Below, piece after piece: positions 12,887 through 23,552 of a stretch of 64,000 nt of DNA. A model generated the notes under the pieces. That model searched no databases. It was not told the DNA's origin and saw only the letters and a program-made list of their open reading frames with translations. Origin of the DNA: Ursus arctos (taxonomy: Eukaryota > Chordata > Mammalia > Carnivora > Ursidae); assembly GCF_023065955.2 (NCBI RefSeq), contig NW_026622852.1, forward strand, positions 10,275,423 to 10,339,422. The letters run 5' to 3'. Each line of letters opens with the position of its first letter. Within the stretch, counting starts at the first letter, position 1. Both the position numbers and the translations under genes were made by a program.

Positions 12887-15800
12887 TTATGTTCCATAGA
12901 TGAGAGAAATCATATGATAGTTGTCTTTCTCTGCTTGACTTATTTCACTAAGCATTATCTCCTCCAGTGCCGTCCATGTTGTAGCAAATGTTGAGAACTC
13001 ATTCTTTCTGATTGCTGAGTAATATTCCATTGTATATATGGACCACAACTTCTTAATCCAGTCATCTGTTGCAGGGCATCTCGGCTCCTTCCACGATTTA
13101 GCTATTGTGGACATTGCTGCTATGAACATTGGGGTGCATATGGCCCTTCTCTTCACTACGTCTGTATCTTTGGGGTAAACACCCAGTAGCGCAATGGCTG
13201 GATCATAGGGTAGCTCAATTTTTAACTTTTTAAGGGACCTCCACACGGTTTTCCAGAGTGGCTGTACCAACTTGCATTCCCACCAACAATGTAGGAGGGA
13301 TCCCCTTTCTCCACATCCTCTCCAACAATTGTTGTTTCTTGCCTTGTCTATTTTTGCCATTCTAACTGGCGTAAGGTGGTATCTCAGTGTGGTTTTGATT
13401 TGAATTTCCTTGATGGCTAATGATTTTGAACATTTTTTCATGTGTCTGTTAGCCATTTGTATGTCTTCATTGGAAAAGTGTCTGTTCATATCTTCTGCCC
13501 ATTTTTTGATTTGTTTATTTGTTTCTCGTGTATTGAGTTTGAGAAGTTCTTTGTAGATCTTGGATACCAGTCCTTTATCTGTAGTGTCATTTGCAAATAT
13601 ATTCTCCCATTCCGTGGGCTGCCTCTTAGTTTTTCTGACTGTTTCCTTGGATGTGCAGAAACTTTTAATCTTGATGAAGTCCCATAAATTCATTTTATCT
13701 TTTGTTTCTCTTGCCTTTGGGGATGTGTCATGAAAAAGGTTGCTTTGGCTGATGTCGTAGAGGTTGCTGCCTATGTTCTCCTCTAGAATTTTGATGGATT
13801 CCTGTCTCACATCGAGGTCTTTCATCCATTTGGAGTTTATTTTTGTGTATGGTGTGAGATAGTGGTCAAGTTTCATTCTTTTGCATGTAGCTGTCCAATT
13901 TTCCCAGCACCATTTATTGAAGAGACTGTCTTTTTCCCACCAGATGTTTTTTCCTGCTTTATCAAATATTAGTTGCCCAAAGAGCTGAGGGTCCATTTCT
14001 GGGCTCTCTATTCTGTTCCATTGGTCTATGTGTCTGTTTTTGTGCCAGTACCATGCTGTCTTTGTGATCACAGCTTTGTAGTACAGCTCGAAGTCCGGCA
14101 TTGTGATACCCCCAGCTTTGTTTTTCCTTTTCAACAGTTCCTTGGAGATTCGGGGTCTTTTCTGGTTCCATACAAATTTAAGGACTATTTGTTCCAGTTC
14201 TTTGAAAAACGTTCTCGGTATTTTGATCGGGATAGCATTGAAAGTGTAGATTGCTCTGGGTAGCATGGACATTTTAACTATGTTAATTCTTCCGATCCAT
14301 GAGCATGGAATATCTTTCCATCTTTTTATGTCTTCCTCAATGTCTTTTAAGAGTGATTTATAGTTTCTAGAATAAAGGTCCTTTACGTCTCTGGTTAAGT
14401 TAATTCCAAGGTAACGTATGGTTTTTGGTGCTATTGTAAATGGGATGGATTCCCTGATTTCTCTTTCTTCGTTCTCGTTATTCGTGTACAGAAATGCAAC
14501 TGATTTCTGAGCATTGATTTTGTATCCCGCCACGTTACTGAATTGCTCTATAACTTCTAATAGTTTGGGAGTGGCTTCTTTTGGGTTTTCCATATAGAGT
14601 ATCATGTCGTCTGCGAAGAGAGACATTTTGACTTCTTCTTTGCCGATTTGAATACCTTTGATCCCTTTTTGTTGTCTGATTGCTGTTGCAAGGACTTCTA
14701 GTACTATGTTGAATAATAGTGGCGAGAGTGGGCATCCTTGTCGTGTTCCTGATCTTAAGGGAAAGGCTTCCAGCTTTTCCCCATTGAGAATAATATTTGC
14801 AGTAGGCTTTTCATAGATGGCTTTTATGAGATTGAGAAATGTACCTTCTATTCCTACACTCTGAAGGGTTTTAATCAGGAAAGGATGCTGTATTTTGTCA
14901 AATGCTTTTTCGGCATCGATTGAGAGGATCATATGGTTCTTGAGTCTTTTCTTGTTGATATGATGTATCACGCTGATTGATTTGCGAATATTGAACCACG
15001 CTTGCATCCCAGGTATGAATCCCACTTGATCGTGGTGGATAATCCTTTTAATGAACTGTTGGATTCTATTAGCAAGTATCTTGTTGAGGATTTTGGCGTC
15101 CATATTCATTAGGGAAATCGGTCTGTAATTCTCCTTTTTGAGGGGGTCTTTGCCTGGTTTGGGGATCAAGGTAATATTGGCCTCATAGAATGAGTTTGGT
15201 AGCTTTCCTTCTGTTTCTATTTTTTGAAATAGCTTTAGGAGAATAGGTATTATTTCTTCTTTGAATGTTTGGTAGAATTCCCCAGGAAAACCGTCCGGGC
15301 CTGGAGTTTTGTTATTTGGAAGGTTGTTTATCACTGACTCAATTTCTTCATAATTAATTGGCCTGTTTAAGAAACCAATTTCTTCCTTTTTCAATCTTGG
15401 TAGTTTATAGGTTTCCAGGAAGGATTCCATCTCTTCCAGATTGCTTAGTTTATTGGCATATAGCTGTTGATAAAAATTTCTAATAATCCTTCCAATTTCA
15501 GTGGTGTTCGTCGTGACCTCTCCTTTTTCATTCATAATTTTAATAATCTGGGTCCTTTCTCTTTTCTTTTGGATAAGTCTTGCCAGTGGTCTGTCAATTT
15601 TATTGATTCTCTCCAAGAACCAGCTTCTAGTCCTGTTGATCTGCTCTACTGTACTTCTGGTTTCTGCTTGATTGATTTCAGCTCTAATTTTGGTCAACTG
15701 CTTCCTCGTGCGTGGATTAGGCCTGTCCCTCTGTTGCTGTTCCAGCTTCTTGAGGTGAGAATATAAAAACTGCATTTTAGATTTTTCTATTCTTTTGAGT

Positions 15801-16714
15801 GAGGCTTGGATGGCTATGTATTTCCCCCTTAGGACTGCCTTTGCAGTATCCCATAGGTTTTGGACTGTTGTATTTTCATTCTCATTGGTCTCCATAAATT
15901 GTTTAATTTGATTTTTGATTTCCTGGTTTATCGAGTCATTCCTGAGCAGGATGGTTCTTAGTCTCCAAGTGTTTGAGTTTCTTCCAAATTTTTCCTTGTG
16001 GTTGAGTTCCAATTTCAGAGCGTTGTGGTCTGAGAATATGCAGGGGATAATTTCAATCTTTTGGTATCGGCTGAGACCTGTTTTGTGTCCCAGAACATGG
16101 TCTATTCTTGAAAATGTTCCATGGGCATTAGAATAGAATGAGTATTCTTTGGTTCTGGGGTGTAGTGTTCTATATATATCTAAGAGGTCCAACTCGTCGA
16201 GTGTGGCATTCAAAGCCTTTGATTCTTTGCTTAGTTTTTGCCAGGGTGTTCTGTCTATTTCTGAGAGTGGAGTGTTGAGGTCCCCTACTATTAATGTATT
16301 TTTATCTATATGTCTCTTTATTCTGGTTAAGAGTTGGCTTGTGTATCTTGCTGCTCCCCTGTTGGGGGCATATATATTTATAATTGTCATATCCACTTGT
16401 TGAATACTTCCTTTAAGAATAATATAGTGCCCTTCTGCATCTCTAACTATAGTCTGTAGTTTAAAATCCAATTTATCTGATATGAGAATTGCTACCCCAG
16501 CTTTCTTTTGAGGTCCATTTGCGTGAAAGATGGTACTCCATCCCCTTACTCTCAGTCTGAATGCATCTTTGGGTTCGAAATGAGTCTCTTGAAGACAGCA
16601 AATGGATGGGTCATTTCTTTTTATCCAATCTGCAACCCTGTGGCGTTTGAAACCAGAATTCAAACCATTAATGTTCAGGCTGAGTACTGAGAGATATGCT
16701 TTTAATTCTGCCAT
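12887..16714 (-). CDS. LINE-1 ORF2 protein: endonuclease and reverse transcriptase
   Basis: ORF2 has 1275 codons, the same length I know for human L1 ORF2p, with no stop or frameshift. It nicks target DNA and primes reverse transcription of L1 and SINE RNA at the nick. The N-terminal apurinic-type endonuclease (about residues 1-240) has N14, E43 (LQETHF), Y115, D145 and N147 (GDLNTP), D205 (SRIDH) and D229-H230 (SDH). The reverse transcriptase (about 450-800) has [11 protein letters not shown] near 471-481, D600 (SIDAEKAFD), the [15 protein letters not shown] block near 655-669 and the catalytic FADD at 700-703. A cysteine/histidine-rich segment ([17 protein letters not shown]) lies near the C-terminus. 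The start is the first Met, [10 protein letters not shown], 72 bp after ORF1. All catalytic residues I checked are present. ORF2 is expected to be translated from the bicistronic L1 RNA by reinitiation. Confidence 0.97.
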   Translation of the reverse strand: MAELKAYLSVLSLNINGLNSGFKRHRVADWIKRNDPSICCLQETHFEPKDAFRLRVRGWSTIFHANGPQKKAGVAILISDKLDFKLQTIVRDAEGHYIILKGSIQQVDMTIINIYAPNRGAARYTSQLLTRIKRHIDKNTLIVGDLNTPLSEIDRTPWQKLSKESKALNATLDELDLLDIYRTLHPRTKEYSFYSNAHGTFSRIDHVLGHKTGLSRYQKIEIIPCIFSDHNALKLELNHKEKFGRNSNTWRLRTILLRNDSINQEIKNQIKQFMETNENENTTVQNLWDTAKAVLRGKYIAIQASLKRIEKSKMQFLYSHLKKLEQQQRDRPNPRTRKQLTKIRAEINQAETRSTVEQINRTRSWFLERINKIDRPLARLIQKKRERTQIIKIMNEKGEVTTNTTEIGRIIRNFYQQLYANKLSNLEEMESFLETYKLPRLKKEEIGFLNRPINYEEIESVINNLPNNKTPGPDGFPGEFYQTFKEEIIPILLKLFQKIETEGKLPNSFYEANITLIPKPGKDPLKKENYRPISLMNMDAKILNKILANRIQQFIKRIIHHDQVGFIPGMQAWFNIRKSISVIHHINKKRLKNHMILSIDAEKAFDKIQHPFLIKTLQSVGIEGTFLNLIKAIYEKPTANIILNGEKLEAFPLRSGTRQGCPLSPLLFNIVLEVLATAIRQQKGIKGIQIGKEEVKMSLFADDMILYMENPKEATPKLLEVIEQFSNVAGYKINAQKSVAFLYTNNENEEREIRESIPFTIAPKTIRYLGINLTRDVKDLYSRNYKSLLKDIEEDIKRWKDIPCSWIGRINIVKMSMLPRAIYTFNAIPIKIPRTFFKELEQIVLKFVWNQKRPRISKELLKRKNKAGGITMPDFELYYKAVITKTAWYWHKNRHIDQWNRIESPEMDPQLFGQLIFDKAGKNIWWEKDSLFNKWCWENWTATCKRMKLDHYLTPYTKINSKWMKDLDVRQESIKILEENIGSNLYDISQSNLFHDTSPKARETKDKMNLWDFIKIKSFCTSKETVRKTKRQPTEWENIFANDTTDKGLVSKIYKELLKLNTRETNKQIKKWAEDMNRHFSNEDIQMANRHMKKCSKSLAIKEIQIKTTLRYHLTPVRMAKIDKARNNNCWRGCGERGSLLHCWWECKLVQPLWKTVWRSLKKLKIELPYDPAIALLGVYPKDTDVVKRRAICTPMFIAAMSTIAKSWKEPRCPATDDWIKKLWSIYTMEYYSAIRKNEFSTFATTWTALEEIMLSEISQAEKDNYHMISLIYGT

Positions 16715-16786
16715 GTTGTCAGTAAAGTCTTTGTTTGTATTGGCTGTGACTTTCTGTTTTGTATCACTCTTGGGGCCTTTTTACTT

Positions 16787-17689
16787 TTATAGAACCCCCC
16801 GTAATACCTCCTGTAGGGCTGGTTTCGTGGTTACGAAATTGGCTAGTGACTGTCGATTCTGAAATGTCTTTATTTCTCCATCAATTCTGAATGACAGCCT
16901 TGCTGGATAAAGGATCCTTGGCTGCATGTTTTTCTCTGAAAGAGCTTTAAAAATGCTCCCCCAACCCTTTCTCTCATTCCAGGTCTGTGTAGACAGGTCT
17001 GATGTAATTCTGATGCCTTTGCCTTGGTACGTGAGAAATTTCTTTGCCCTGGCCGCTTTCAATACTGTTTCTTTGGATCTCATATTTGCGAATTGCACTA
17101 TGACGTGACGTGGTGTAGGTCTGTCATGGTTGAGCTTGGGAGGGGTCCTCTCTGCCTCTTGGACACGAATTTTTGTTTCCCTTGCTAGATTAGGGAAGTT
17201 TTCAGCTACAATTTGTTCAAATATCTCTTCTAGACCTCTGTTTTTCTCCACCCCCTCAGGGATGCCGATGATTCTAACATTGGATCGTTTCGTTGAGTCA
17301 GTAATCTCCCGTAGCCAACATTCGTGGGCGTGGATTTTTTTAAGACCATCTTCTAATTTTATTTTTTCCTCTATTAACCCATCCTCCAATTCACTAACCC
17401 TTTCCTCCGCTTCCGTGACCCTGGCCGTCAGAGCCTCTAGTTTTGCCTGCATTTGGCTCATAGAATTTTTAATTTCTGTCAAATTCGCTCTCATTTCCGC
17501 CCTTAGGGATTGTATATTCTCAGTAATATTTTCCTGAATACTTTTTTCAAGTCTACTCATTATCTTGACCATTGTTACTCTGAATTCCATTTCTGATAAT
17601 TTGGTTACATCCATATCCGTTACTTCTGTGGCAGAGGCCCCTGACTCACTGTCTTTTCTTTGCTGGGGGGGGCTTCTCCTTCTTGTCAT
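16787..17689 (-). CDS. LINE-1 ORF1 protein: RNA-binding chaperone
   Basis: ORF1 has 300 codons and is intact. ORF1p forms trimers that coat L1 RNA in the cytoplasmic ribonucleoprotein and act as a nucleic-acid chaperone. A short basic, Ser-rich N-terminus (MTRRRSPPQQRK) is followed by a coiled coil at about residues 35-125 with clear heptads (MSQMQAKLEALTARVTEAEE). The RNA-recognition domain follows, with SNVRIIGIPEG and RHVIVQFAN strands, and then the C-terminal domain (KGIRITSDLS, WNERKGWGSIF, NMQPRILYPARLSF) ending in FVTTKPALQEVLRG. It is shorter than human ORF1p (338 residues by memory), mainly because it lacks the human C-terminal extension. The first Met in frame was taken as the start. 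It is followed by ORF2 after 72 bp. Confidence 0.95.
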   Translation of the reverse strand: MTRRRSPPQQRKDSESGASATEVTDMDVTKLSEMEFRVTMVKIMSRLEKSIQENITENIQSLRAEMRANLTEIKNSMSQMQAKLEALTARVTEAEERVSELEDGLIEEKIKLEDGLKKIHAHECWLREITDSTKRSNVRIIGIPEGVEKNRGLEEIFEQIVAENFPNLARETKIRVQEAERTPPKLNHDRPTPRHVIVQFANMRSKETVLKAARAKKFLTYQGKGIRITSDLSTQTWNERKGWGSIFKALSEKNMQPRILYPARLSFRIDGEIKTFQNRQSLANFVTTKPALQEVLRGVL

Positions 17690-17791
17690 TCTGATGAAGA
17701 GAGGTTGCGGGGTTTCCAGAGCCCAAAATTATTGACTGGGTCCCAGGCCGTGCCTCTTGTTTTATAGGGATCTTAGAGATGTGGGCTTCTT

Positions 17792-17992
17792 CTTTAAAGA
17801 TTTTATTTATTTACTTATCTGAGAGAGGGAGACAGACAGTCAGCAAGAACGAAACAGAAGCAGGGGAGTGAGAGAGGAAGAAGCAGGCTCCCAGCGGAGG
17901 AGCCCGATGAGGGACTCCTTTCCGGAACGCCGGGATCACGCCCTAAGCCGAAGACAGGCGCTCAATGACGGCGCCACCCAGGCGCCTCCGGT
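17792..17992 (-). mobile_element. CAN-SINE inside the L1 5'UTR
   Basis: The element runs from tctttaaagattttatttat to cgccacccaggcgcc, in the same orientation as the L1. A 12-bp duplication tgtgggcttctt (17780-17791 and 17993-18004) shows that it inserted into L1 sequence rather than being part of the original 5'UTR. Its A/B-box head lies toward the L1 start. Confidence 0.93.
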
Positions 17993-18360
17993 TGTGGGCT
18001 TCTTGATTTTTCAGCCTGCCTTCTGTGTTCTGGGGGAGGGGCCTGCCGCGCCGATACTCAGGCAACCCTGTTTGGTTAGAGTCTCCGTGTCCCCTGCGAG
18101 GGAGGATGGGGATGGGCACTCTCTGAGCCGATATTTCCAGGCTTTTGTTCTCTGGCGGCTTTCCCTGGCGGCCGGCTATGCCTCTTCTGAGGGTCAGAGC
18201 AGCAGAGGCTGCATTGTCGCAGAACAGAGGGATTGCGGCCCGTTCTCCACTGATGTTCCGGCCACTTTAACTCTGTTACTGTTGGTGCTGCTCAACCCTG
18301 CGGCGTCCCGGGATGTGCGCACCAACTCGGCGACCCTGCCCTCACTTCCAGGGCCGGCGC

Positions 18361-18500
18361 GTCTCTGTCCTTTGTGTTTCTAATGCCGCCAGCCACCGGC
18401 CGCCCAGTCTCTGTCCTTTGTGTTTCTAATGCCGCCAGCCACCGGCCCGCGCGTCTCTGTCCTTTGTGTTTCTAATGCCGCCAGCCACCGGCCGCCCCGC
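18361..18500. repeat. Three tandem copies of a 46-bp unit in L1 5'UTR
   Basis: The unit starts gtctctgtcctttgtgtttc and contains taatgccgccagccaccggc. It begins at 18361, 18407 and 18453 with an exact 46-bp period and almost no divergence between copies. The low divergence means the duplications are recent or homogenised. Confidence 0.93.
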
Positions 18501-18517
18501 GCGCTCCCGGGTCTCCC

Positions 18518-18895
18518 GGTCTCAGTCTATGCCCGGTGAGCACACCTCGATTCCGGAGTTTCGTGAGAAGCCTGGTGGCGCGCGCACCCGGTTCAGGGTC
18601 TCAGTTTGCTGTTTCTCGGGTGCCGACCGCGAGTCCGCCCGCTCCCCCGTGCAGGTGGCCCGCCAGCCGCCAGCCGCCAGCCGCCCCGCGCGCGCTCCGG
18701 GAGTTCCCGGTCTCAGTCTGGATCCCGTGAGCACACCGGGATTCCGGTGTTCCGGGAGATGCCTGGTGGCGCGCGCGCGTTCACGGCTCACCGGTCTCAG
18801 TCCGCTCTCTCGCGGGTGCCCTCTGTGTGTCCCCCGCTCCCCCGTGCAGGTGGCTGCCGCTTCCCGGCGCCCAAACGCGGCGGCTCCCTCCCCCT
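18518..18895. repeat. Two tandem copies of a ~191-bp unit in L1 5'UTR
   Basis: Both copies start ggtctcagtct, at 18518 and 18709. They share in order gtgagcacacc, attccgg, gcctggtggcgcgcgc, cgggtgcc and ctcccccgtgcaggtgg. The copies are more diverged than the 46-bp units. This monomer-like arrangement recalls the repeated promoter monomers of mouse L1. Confidence 0.85.
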
Positions 18896-19113
18896 TCCGT
18901 TTATCTTCCGATATCCGTGCACGGTTTACAGCTCCCCTCTTCGTACCTCAATACTCAGCGCTGGAGATGTTCATTTGTAGAGATCCAGATGCATCATCCT
19001 GCGTCTCAGGCTGATTCCGTGGTTATTTAGGCTGGTCTGGTACCTATCCAGCTCGACTCAGGGGACCGGCTGAAAAAGGGGTCCCCTACTCCTCCGCCAT
19101 CTTAACTCCCTCC

Positions 19114-19128
19114 GTAGGATACAAAATT
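19114..19128. repeat. Target-site duplication, 5' side of full-length L1
   Basis: Exact copy of 12566-12580, directly abutting the first base of the L1 5'UTR. This shows the element is not 5'-truncated relative to its insertion. Confidence 0.96.
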
Positions 19129-19562
19129 AATACCCAATCAGTTGCATTTCTATAAACCAATGATGAAATAGCAAAAAGAGAATTTAAGAAAAGAACACCA
19201 TTTACACTTGCACCAAAAAGAGTAAAATACCTAGGAGTAGACTTAATCAAAGAGGTAAAAGACCTATACTCTGAAAACTATGAAACACTGTTGAAAGAAA
19301 CTGAAGGTGACACAAACAAATGGAAAGGTATTTCATTCTCATTAATTGAAAGAATTGATACTGTTAAAATGTCCATATTACCTAAAGCAATCTATAAGTC
19401 CAATGCTGTCCCTATCAAAATACCAACAACATTTTTCACAAAATTAGAACAAATAATACTGAAATTTGTATGGAACCACTAAAGACCCCAAATAGTGGAA
19501 GCAATCTTGAGAAAGAAAAATAAAGCTGGAGGTATCACAATTCCAGATTTCAAGATATATTT
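19129..19562 (+). mobile_element. Older L1 ORF2 fragment, right part of nested target
   Basis: Continues the fragment from 12566 with decayed ORF2 sequence such as [35 protein letters not shown] and LILKFVWN-like and [10 protein letters not shown] motifs, interrupted by a premature stop. Homology ends near 19562. Confidence 0.88.
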
Positions 19563-20444
19563 GTTAATCTTTAAACTTGATACATTACCTTCAACTTTTC
19601 AAATCCTGAAATTGTATTCTACAGAGCAGTTGACTGGATATTATTTTTTAATTCCCATTTGGGACCGATACTATTATTTAATAAAGAAGGCCAGTCATTT
19701 TCATCTAAAAGCATATACCTCATTTCAAAGAAACAGATGTTTTATTTTAATTATATGTAAATATATGTATGTATATATTATGACTTTTTAATGTAGGTCA
19801 GAAGTTAACTTTTTTATTAAGAATTTTTTTGGGTTAATTTCAGGTTATTGAAGTTAAGAAAAATAACAAGAGAAAACAAAATCATAATTTTCCATGAGGT
19901 GTACTTTTTTTATACACATGCCTCTTTATTCAGTTGAATTCTCAACTGTTTTGAAAAAACCAGAACTATTGAACTTTAAAAAAAAAATCACCATTTTAAC
20001 CATTTTAAAGTGTACAATTCAGTGGCTTTCAGTGCATTTACAGTGCTATGCCACCATCATAACTATGTTTTCAGAATATTTTTATCACGTCAAAGAGAAA
20101 CCCAGGAGCCATTAAGCAGTCACTCCTATACCCTCCTATTCCATTCTGTGGGTTTTCTTTTTACTTTCTCAATAACGTCCTTTGATGGACAAAAGTTTTT
20201 TTAACTTTGATGAAGTCCATTTTTTTTTCTTTTGTTGATCATGGTTTTGGTTTTATATCTAAGAATACATTGCCAAATCCCAGGTCATGAAGACATCCCC
20301 AATGTTTTCTCCAAAGAGTTTTATAGTGCTAACTCTTATATTAAGGTTTTGGTCCACATTGAGCTAATTTTTGTATATGGTATAATTCAAAGACTGAATT
20401 TCATTCTTTTACATGGCTACCCAGTTATCCCAGCACCATTTTTA

Positions 20445-20471
20445 AGTATTTTCCAGAGATTTTATTTTTTT

Positions 20472-20509
<38 letters not shown>

Positions 20510-20662
20510 GCACAAGCAGGGAGTGGGAGGTGGGAAGGGGCAGAGGGAGAAGCACACTCCCTGCTGAGGAGGGAGCCCAACTCAGGGCTCAATCCCAGGA
20601 CGCTGAGATCATGACCTGAGCCTAAGTCAGATGCTCAACCTACTGAGCCATCCAGGTGCCCC
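20445..20662 (-). mobile_element. CAN-SINE in ancient L1
   Basis: Contains a 28-base pure GA run after the T-rich tail and ends gagccatccaggtgcccc. The flanks share ccagcaccattt / cctggcaccattt, a diverged duplication of L1 sequence. Confidence 0.9.
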
Positions 20663-23349
20663 ATCCTGGCACCATTTACTAAAAAGACTCTTTTTTTCGC
20701 CCATTCGGTACCTGTGTTGAAAATCTGTTGACTATATGTGTTTGGTTTTGTTTACGGACTCTCAGTTCTGTTCCATTGATCTATATGTTGTCTGTCCTCA
20801 TATCAGTACCACACTGTTTTGATTACTGCAGCTTTATAGTCAGTTTTGAAATTAAGAATTTTAAGTCTTCCAACTTAAGGTTTTTCTTTTTCAAGATTTT
20901 TTTTTGACTTTTCAAGGTTCCTTATAATTACATATGAATTTTAGGATCAGTTACATATGGTTTAAGAATATGAAGAAGAAGGCAATTTCCATCTTAATAT
21001 TAAGAATTAAGAAGATAGTATTTCCATTTTAATATTAAGTCTTGTAATCCATGGCATAGGATGTCTTTCCATTTATTTAGATCTTCTCTAATATTTTTCA
21101 ACAACTTTTGTGGTTTCCAGTGTACAAGTTTTACACTTTCTTGCTTAAATTTATTCCTGAGTATTTTATTCTTTGTGATGCTATTATAAATGAAATTATT
21201 TTCTAAATTTCGTTTCTTGGTTCTTAATTTCTAACATTTAGAAATATGACTGATTTTTATATGTTGCTTTTATATCCTGCAACTTTGCTGAATATTTTAG
21301 CTCCAATAATTTCTTTTGAGGATTCTTTAGGATTTCCTATATATAAGATCATGTCATTTACAAATAAAGATAGTTTCACTTCTTTCTTTCTGGTTTGGAT
21401 GCCTTGGTTTTTGTGGCTATTGTTGTTGTTTTCTTCTTTTTTGTTTTATTTTTAATTTTTTGGTCTAATTGCCTGGCTAGTACTTCCAGTCCTAGCAATG
21501 AGATGACAACAGATATCTTTGCATTCTTCCTAATCTTAGGGGGAAATCTTTTGGTCTTGCACCATTAAGTATGATGTTAGGAGCATGTCCTTTATCAGAT
21601 TGAGTAAGTCTTTCCTGTTCCTAGTTTTTTGAATTTTTCTTATCATGAAAGGTTATTGGGTTTTGTCAAATGCTCTTTCCATATCATATGGAATGATCTT
21701 TTTTTTTTTCAATTTTCATTCTAGTAATGTTGTGTACTACATAGATTCATTTATGTATGTTGAGCCATCCTTGCATTCCTGTTATACATACCACTAGGTT
21801 ATCATGTATAATTGCTTGAATATGTTGCTAGATTCAGTTTGCTAGTTTTGTTTGTTTGTTTGTTTTTTGTTTTTGTTTTTTGAGGATTTGGGGTCTGTGT
21901 TCATAAGGGATATTGGTCTAGAGTTTTCTTGTGATATCTTTGGCTTTGGTATCAGAGTAATACTGGCTTCATAGAATGAGTTAGCAAGTGTCCCTGGCAC
22001 TTCAGTTTTATGGGGGAGAGTTTGAGAAGGATTGGTGTTAATTCTTTAAACATTTGGTAAAATTTACCAGTGAAGCTATCTGGTTCTGGGGTTTTTTTTG
22101 TTGGAAGTTTTTTTTACTTATTTATTAATTATTTTTCCTTGTAATAGATATTATTCAGATTTTCTGCTTCCTTTTAAGTCCATTTTGGTGATTTATATGT
22201 TTCCAGGAATTTGCTTAGTTCATCTAGGTTACCTAATTTGTTGACATAAATTGTTTATTTTCTTAGTATATATATATTTTTTTATTTCTGTAAGGTCATT
22301 AGTAGAGCCCTCACCTTTATTTCTGATTATAGTAATTAATTAATTAATCTTTTTTTTTTTTCTTGGCAAGTCCAGTTATGGTTTGTCAATGTTGTTGATC
22401 TTTCCAGGGAACCAAATTTGGATTTCTTAATGTGCTCTGTTATTTTCCTATTCTCTATTATCTCTCCTCCAATCTTTATTATTTTCTTTCTTTTGTTTCT
22501 TCGGGCTTAGTTTGCTCTTCTTTTTCTGTGTTCCTCAGGTAGAAGGTTAGATTATTGATTTGAGATCTTTCTTCTTTTTTAATGTAGGCATTTGCAGCTA
22601 AAAATTTCTGTGTGAGCACTGCTTTCACAGAAGACTGTTTTCGTATGTTATGTTTTTGTTTTCATCCGTCTCAAAGTATTTTCTAATATCCCTGTGATTT
22701 CATCTTTGGCCTACTCATTGTTTAAGAGTGTGTTGTTTTATTTCCAAAATATTTGGGCATTTTCCAGATATCTTTTGCAATGGCATTCTAATGTAATTCT
22801 GTAGGGTTTGAATAGCTACTTTGTTTGATTTCAATTCTTTTAAACTTAAATTTTGCAATATGGTCCAGAATATGTTCTGTCTTGGTGAATGTTACATGTA
22901 CATTTAAAAAGAATGTGTATTCTGCAGTCGCTGTGTAGAATAGTCTATAGATATCTATTATGTTGGTTTACACTGTTGTTCAAGTCTTCTAGTTCCTTGG
23001 ATATCTTTTGTGTAGTTCTATACATTAATGAAGTGAGATTTTGAAGTCTTCAACTATTATCATTGAACTATTTCTCTGTTCAATTTTCTCAGAGTTGCCT
23101 TTTAAATTATATAGAAAAAAAAGAGGAGTTACAAATAAAAAATACACTATTGCTGACTTTTATATATACTTGTGCAGTTTCCTTTACTGGTGATCTTTAT
23201 TTCTTCATGTGAATTTAAGTTACTGTCTGTAGTCCTTTCATTTCAGGCTGAAGGACTCCCCTAGGGCATTTTTCCTAGGGCAAGTCTAGTGGTAATGACC
23301 ACCCTCAGCTTTTGTTTATCTTGGAATGGCCTAATTTTTTCTTCCTTTT

Positions 23350-23552
23350 TTTTTAAAAAAAGATTTTATTTATTTATTTTTGAGATAGAGAGGAGAGAGG
23401 GTGAGTGGGGGGAGGAGCAGAGGGAGAGGGACAAGCAGACTCCATGCTGAGCATGGAGCCTGATGTGGGGCTCGATCCCACAACCCTGAGATCATGACTT
23501 GAGCCAAAATCAAGAGTTGGACACTTAACTGAGTGAGCCACCCAGGCGCCCC
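23350..23552 (-). mobile_element. CAN-SINE in ancient L1
   Basis: Reverse-oriented element with ggggctcgatcccacaaccc and ccacccaggcgcccc end. The flanks are both rich in ttcctt, so the duplication is not cleanly definable. Confidence 0.9.

Larger units (their letters stand above)
12581..19113 (-). mobile_element. Full-length LINE-1 retrotransposon, both ORFs intact
   Basis: Read on the minus strand, this element of about 6.5 kb starts at 19113 with GGAGGGAGTTAAGATGGCGG. It then has a CpG-rich 5'UTR (17690-19113), ORF1 (16787-17689), a 72-bp spacer, ORF2 (12887-16714), a 3'UTR of about 280 bp and a poly-A tail (T run at 12581-12603). It is flanked by a perfect 15-bp target-site duplication, gtaggatacaaaatt. 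It sits inside an older + strand L1 ORF2 fragment, whose reading resumes exactly across the duplication. Intact ORFs, an exact duplication and a 5' end that begins at the YY1-type site all indicate a recent, full-length insertion. It is antisense to the host gene. Whether it is active cannot be told from sequence alone. A SINE lies within its 5'UTR. Confidence 0.96.
17690..19113 (-). promoter_or_regulatory. LINE-1 5'UTR and internal promoter, CpG-rich
   Basis: This stretch is far richer in CpG than the surrounding intron, especially 18000-18900. At its 5' end on the minus strand, AAGATGGCGG (complement of 19094-19103) lies at about +11 to +20 of the element. That is the position of the YY1 site that sets the start of human L1 transcription. 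Internal tandem repeats (18361-18500 and 18518-18895) and a SINE insertion (17792-17992) interrupt it. Transcription from here is expected to run leftward through ORF1 and ORF2. Antisense activity, known for human L1 5'UTRs, would run rightward in the sense of the host gene. Confidence 0.85.

Noticed and set aside
13442..16690. Several + strand open frames of 60-99 codons across 13442-16690
   Set aside because: They are antisense shadows of the intact L1 ORF2 and have no domain of their own.
16926..17537. + strand frames of 60 and 135 codons
   Set aside because: Antisense shadows of L1 ORF1.
19291..19482. 63-codon + strand frame with L1 ORF2-like peptide
   Set aside because: Remnant of the old nested L1, already listed as part of that element. 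Not an independent gene.
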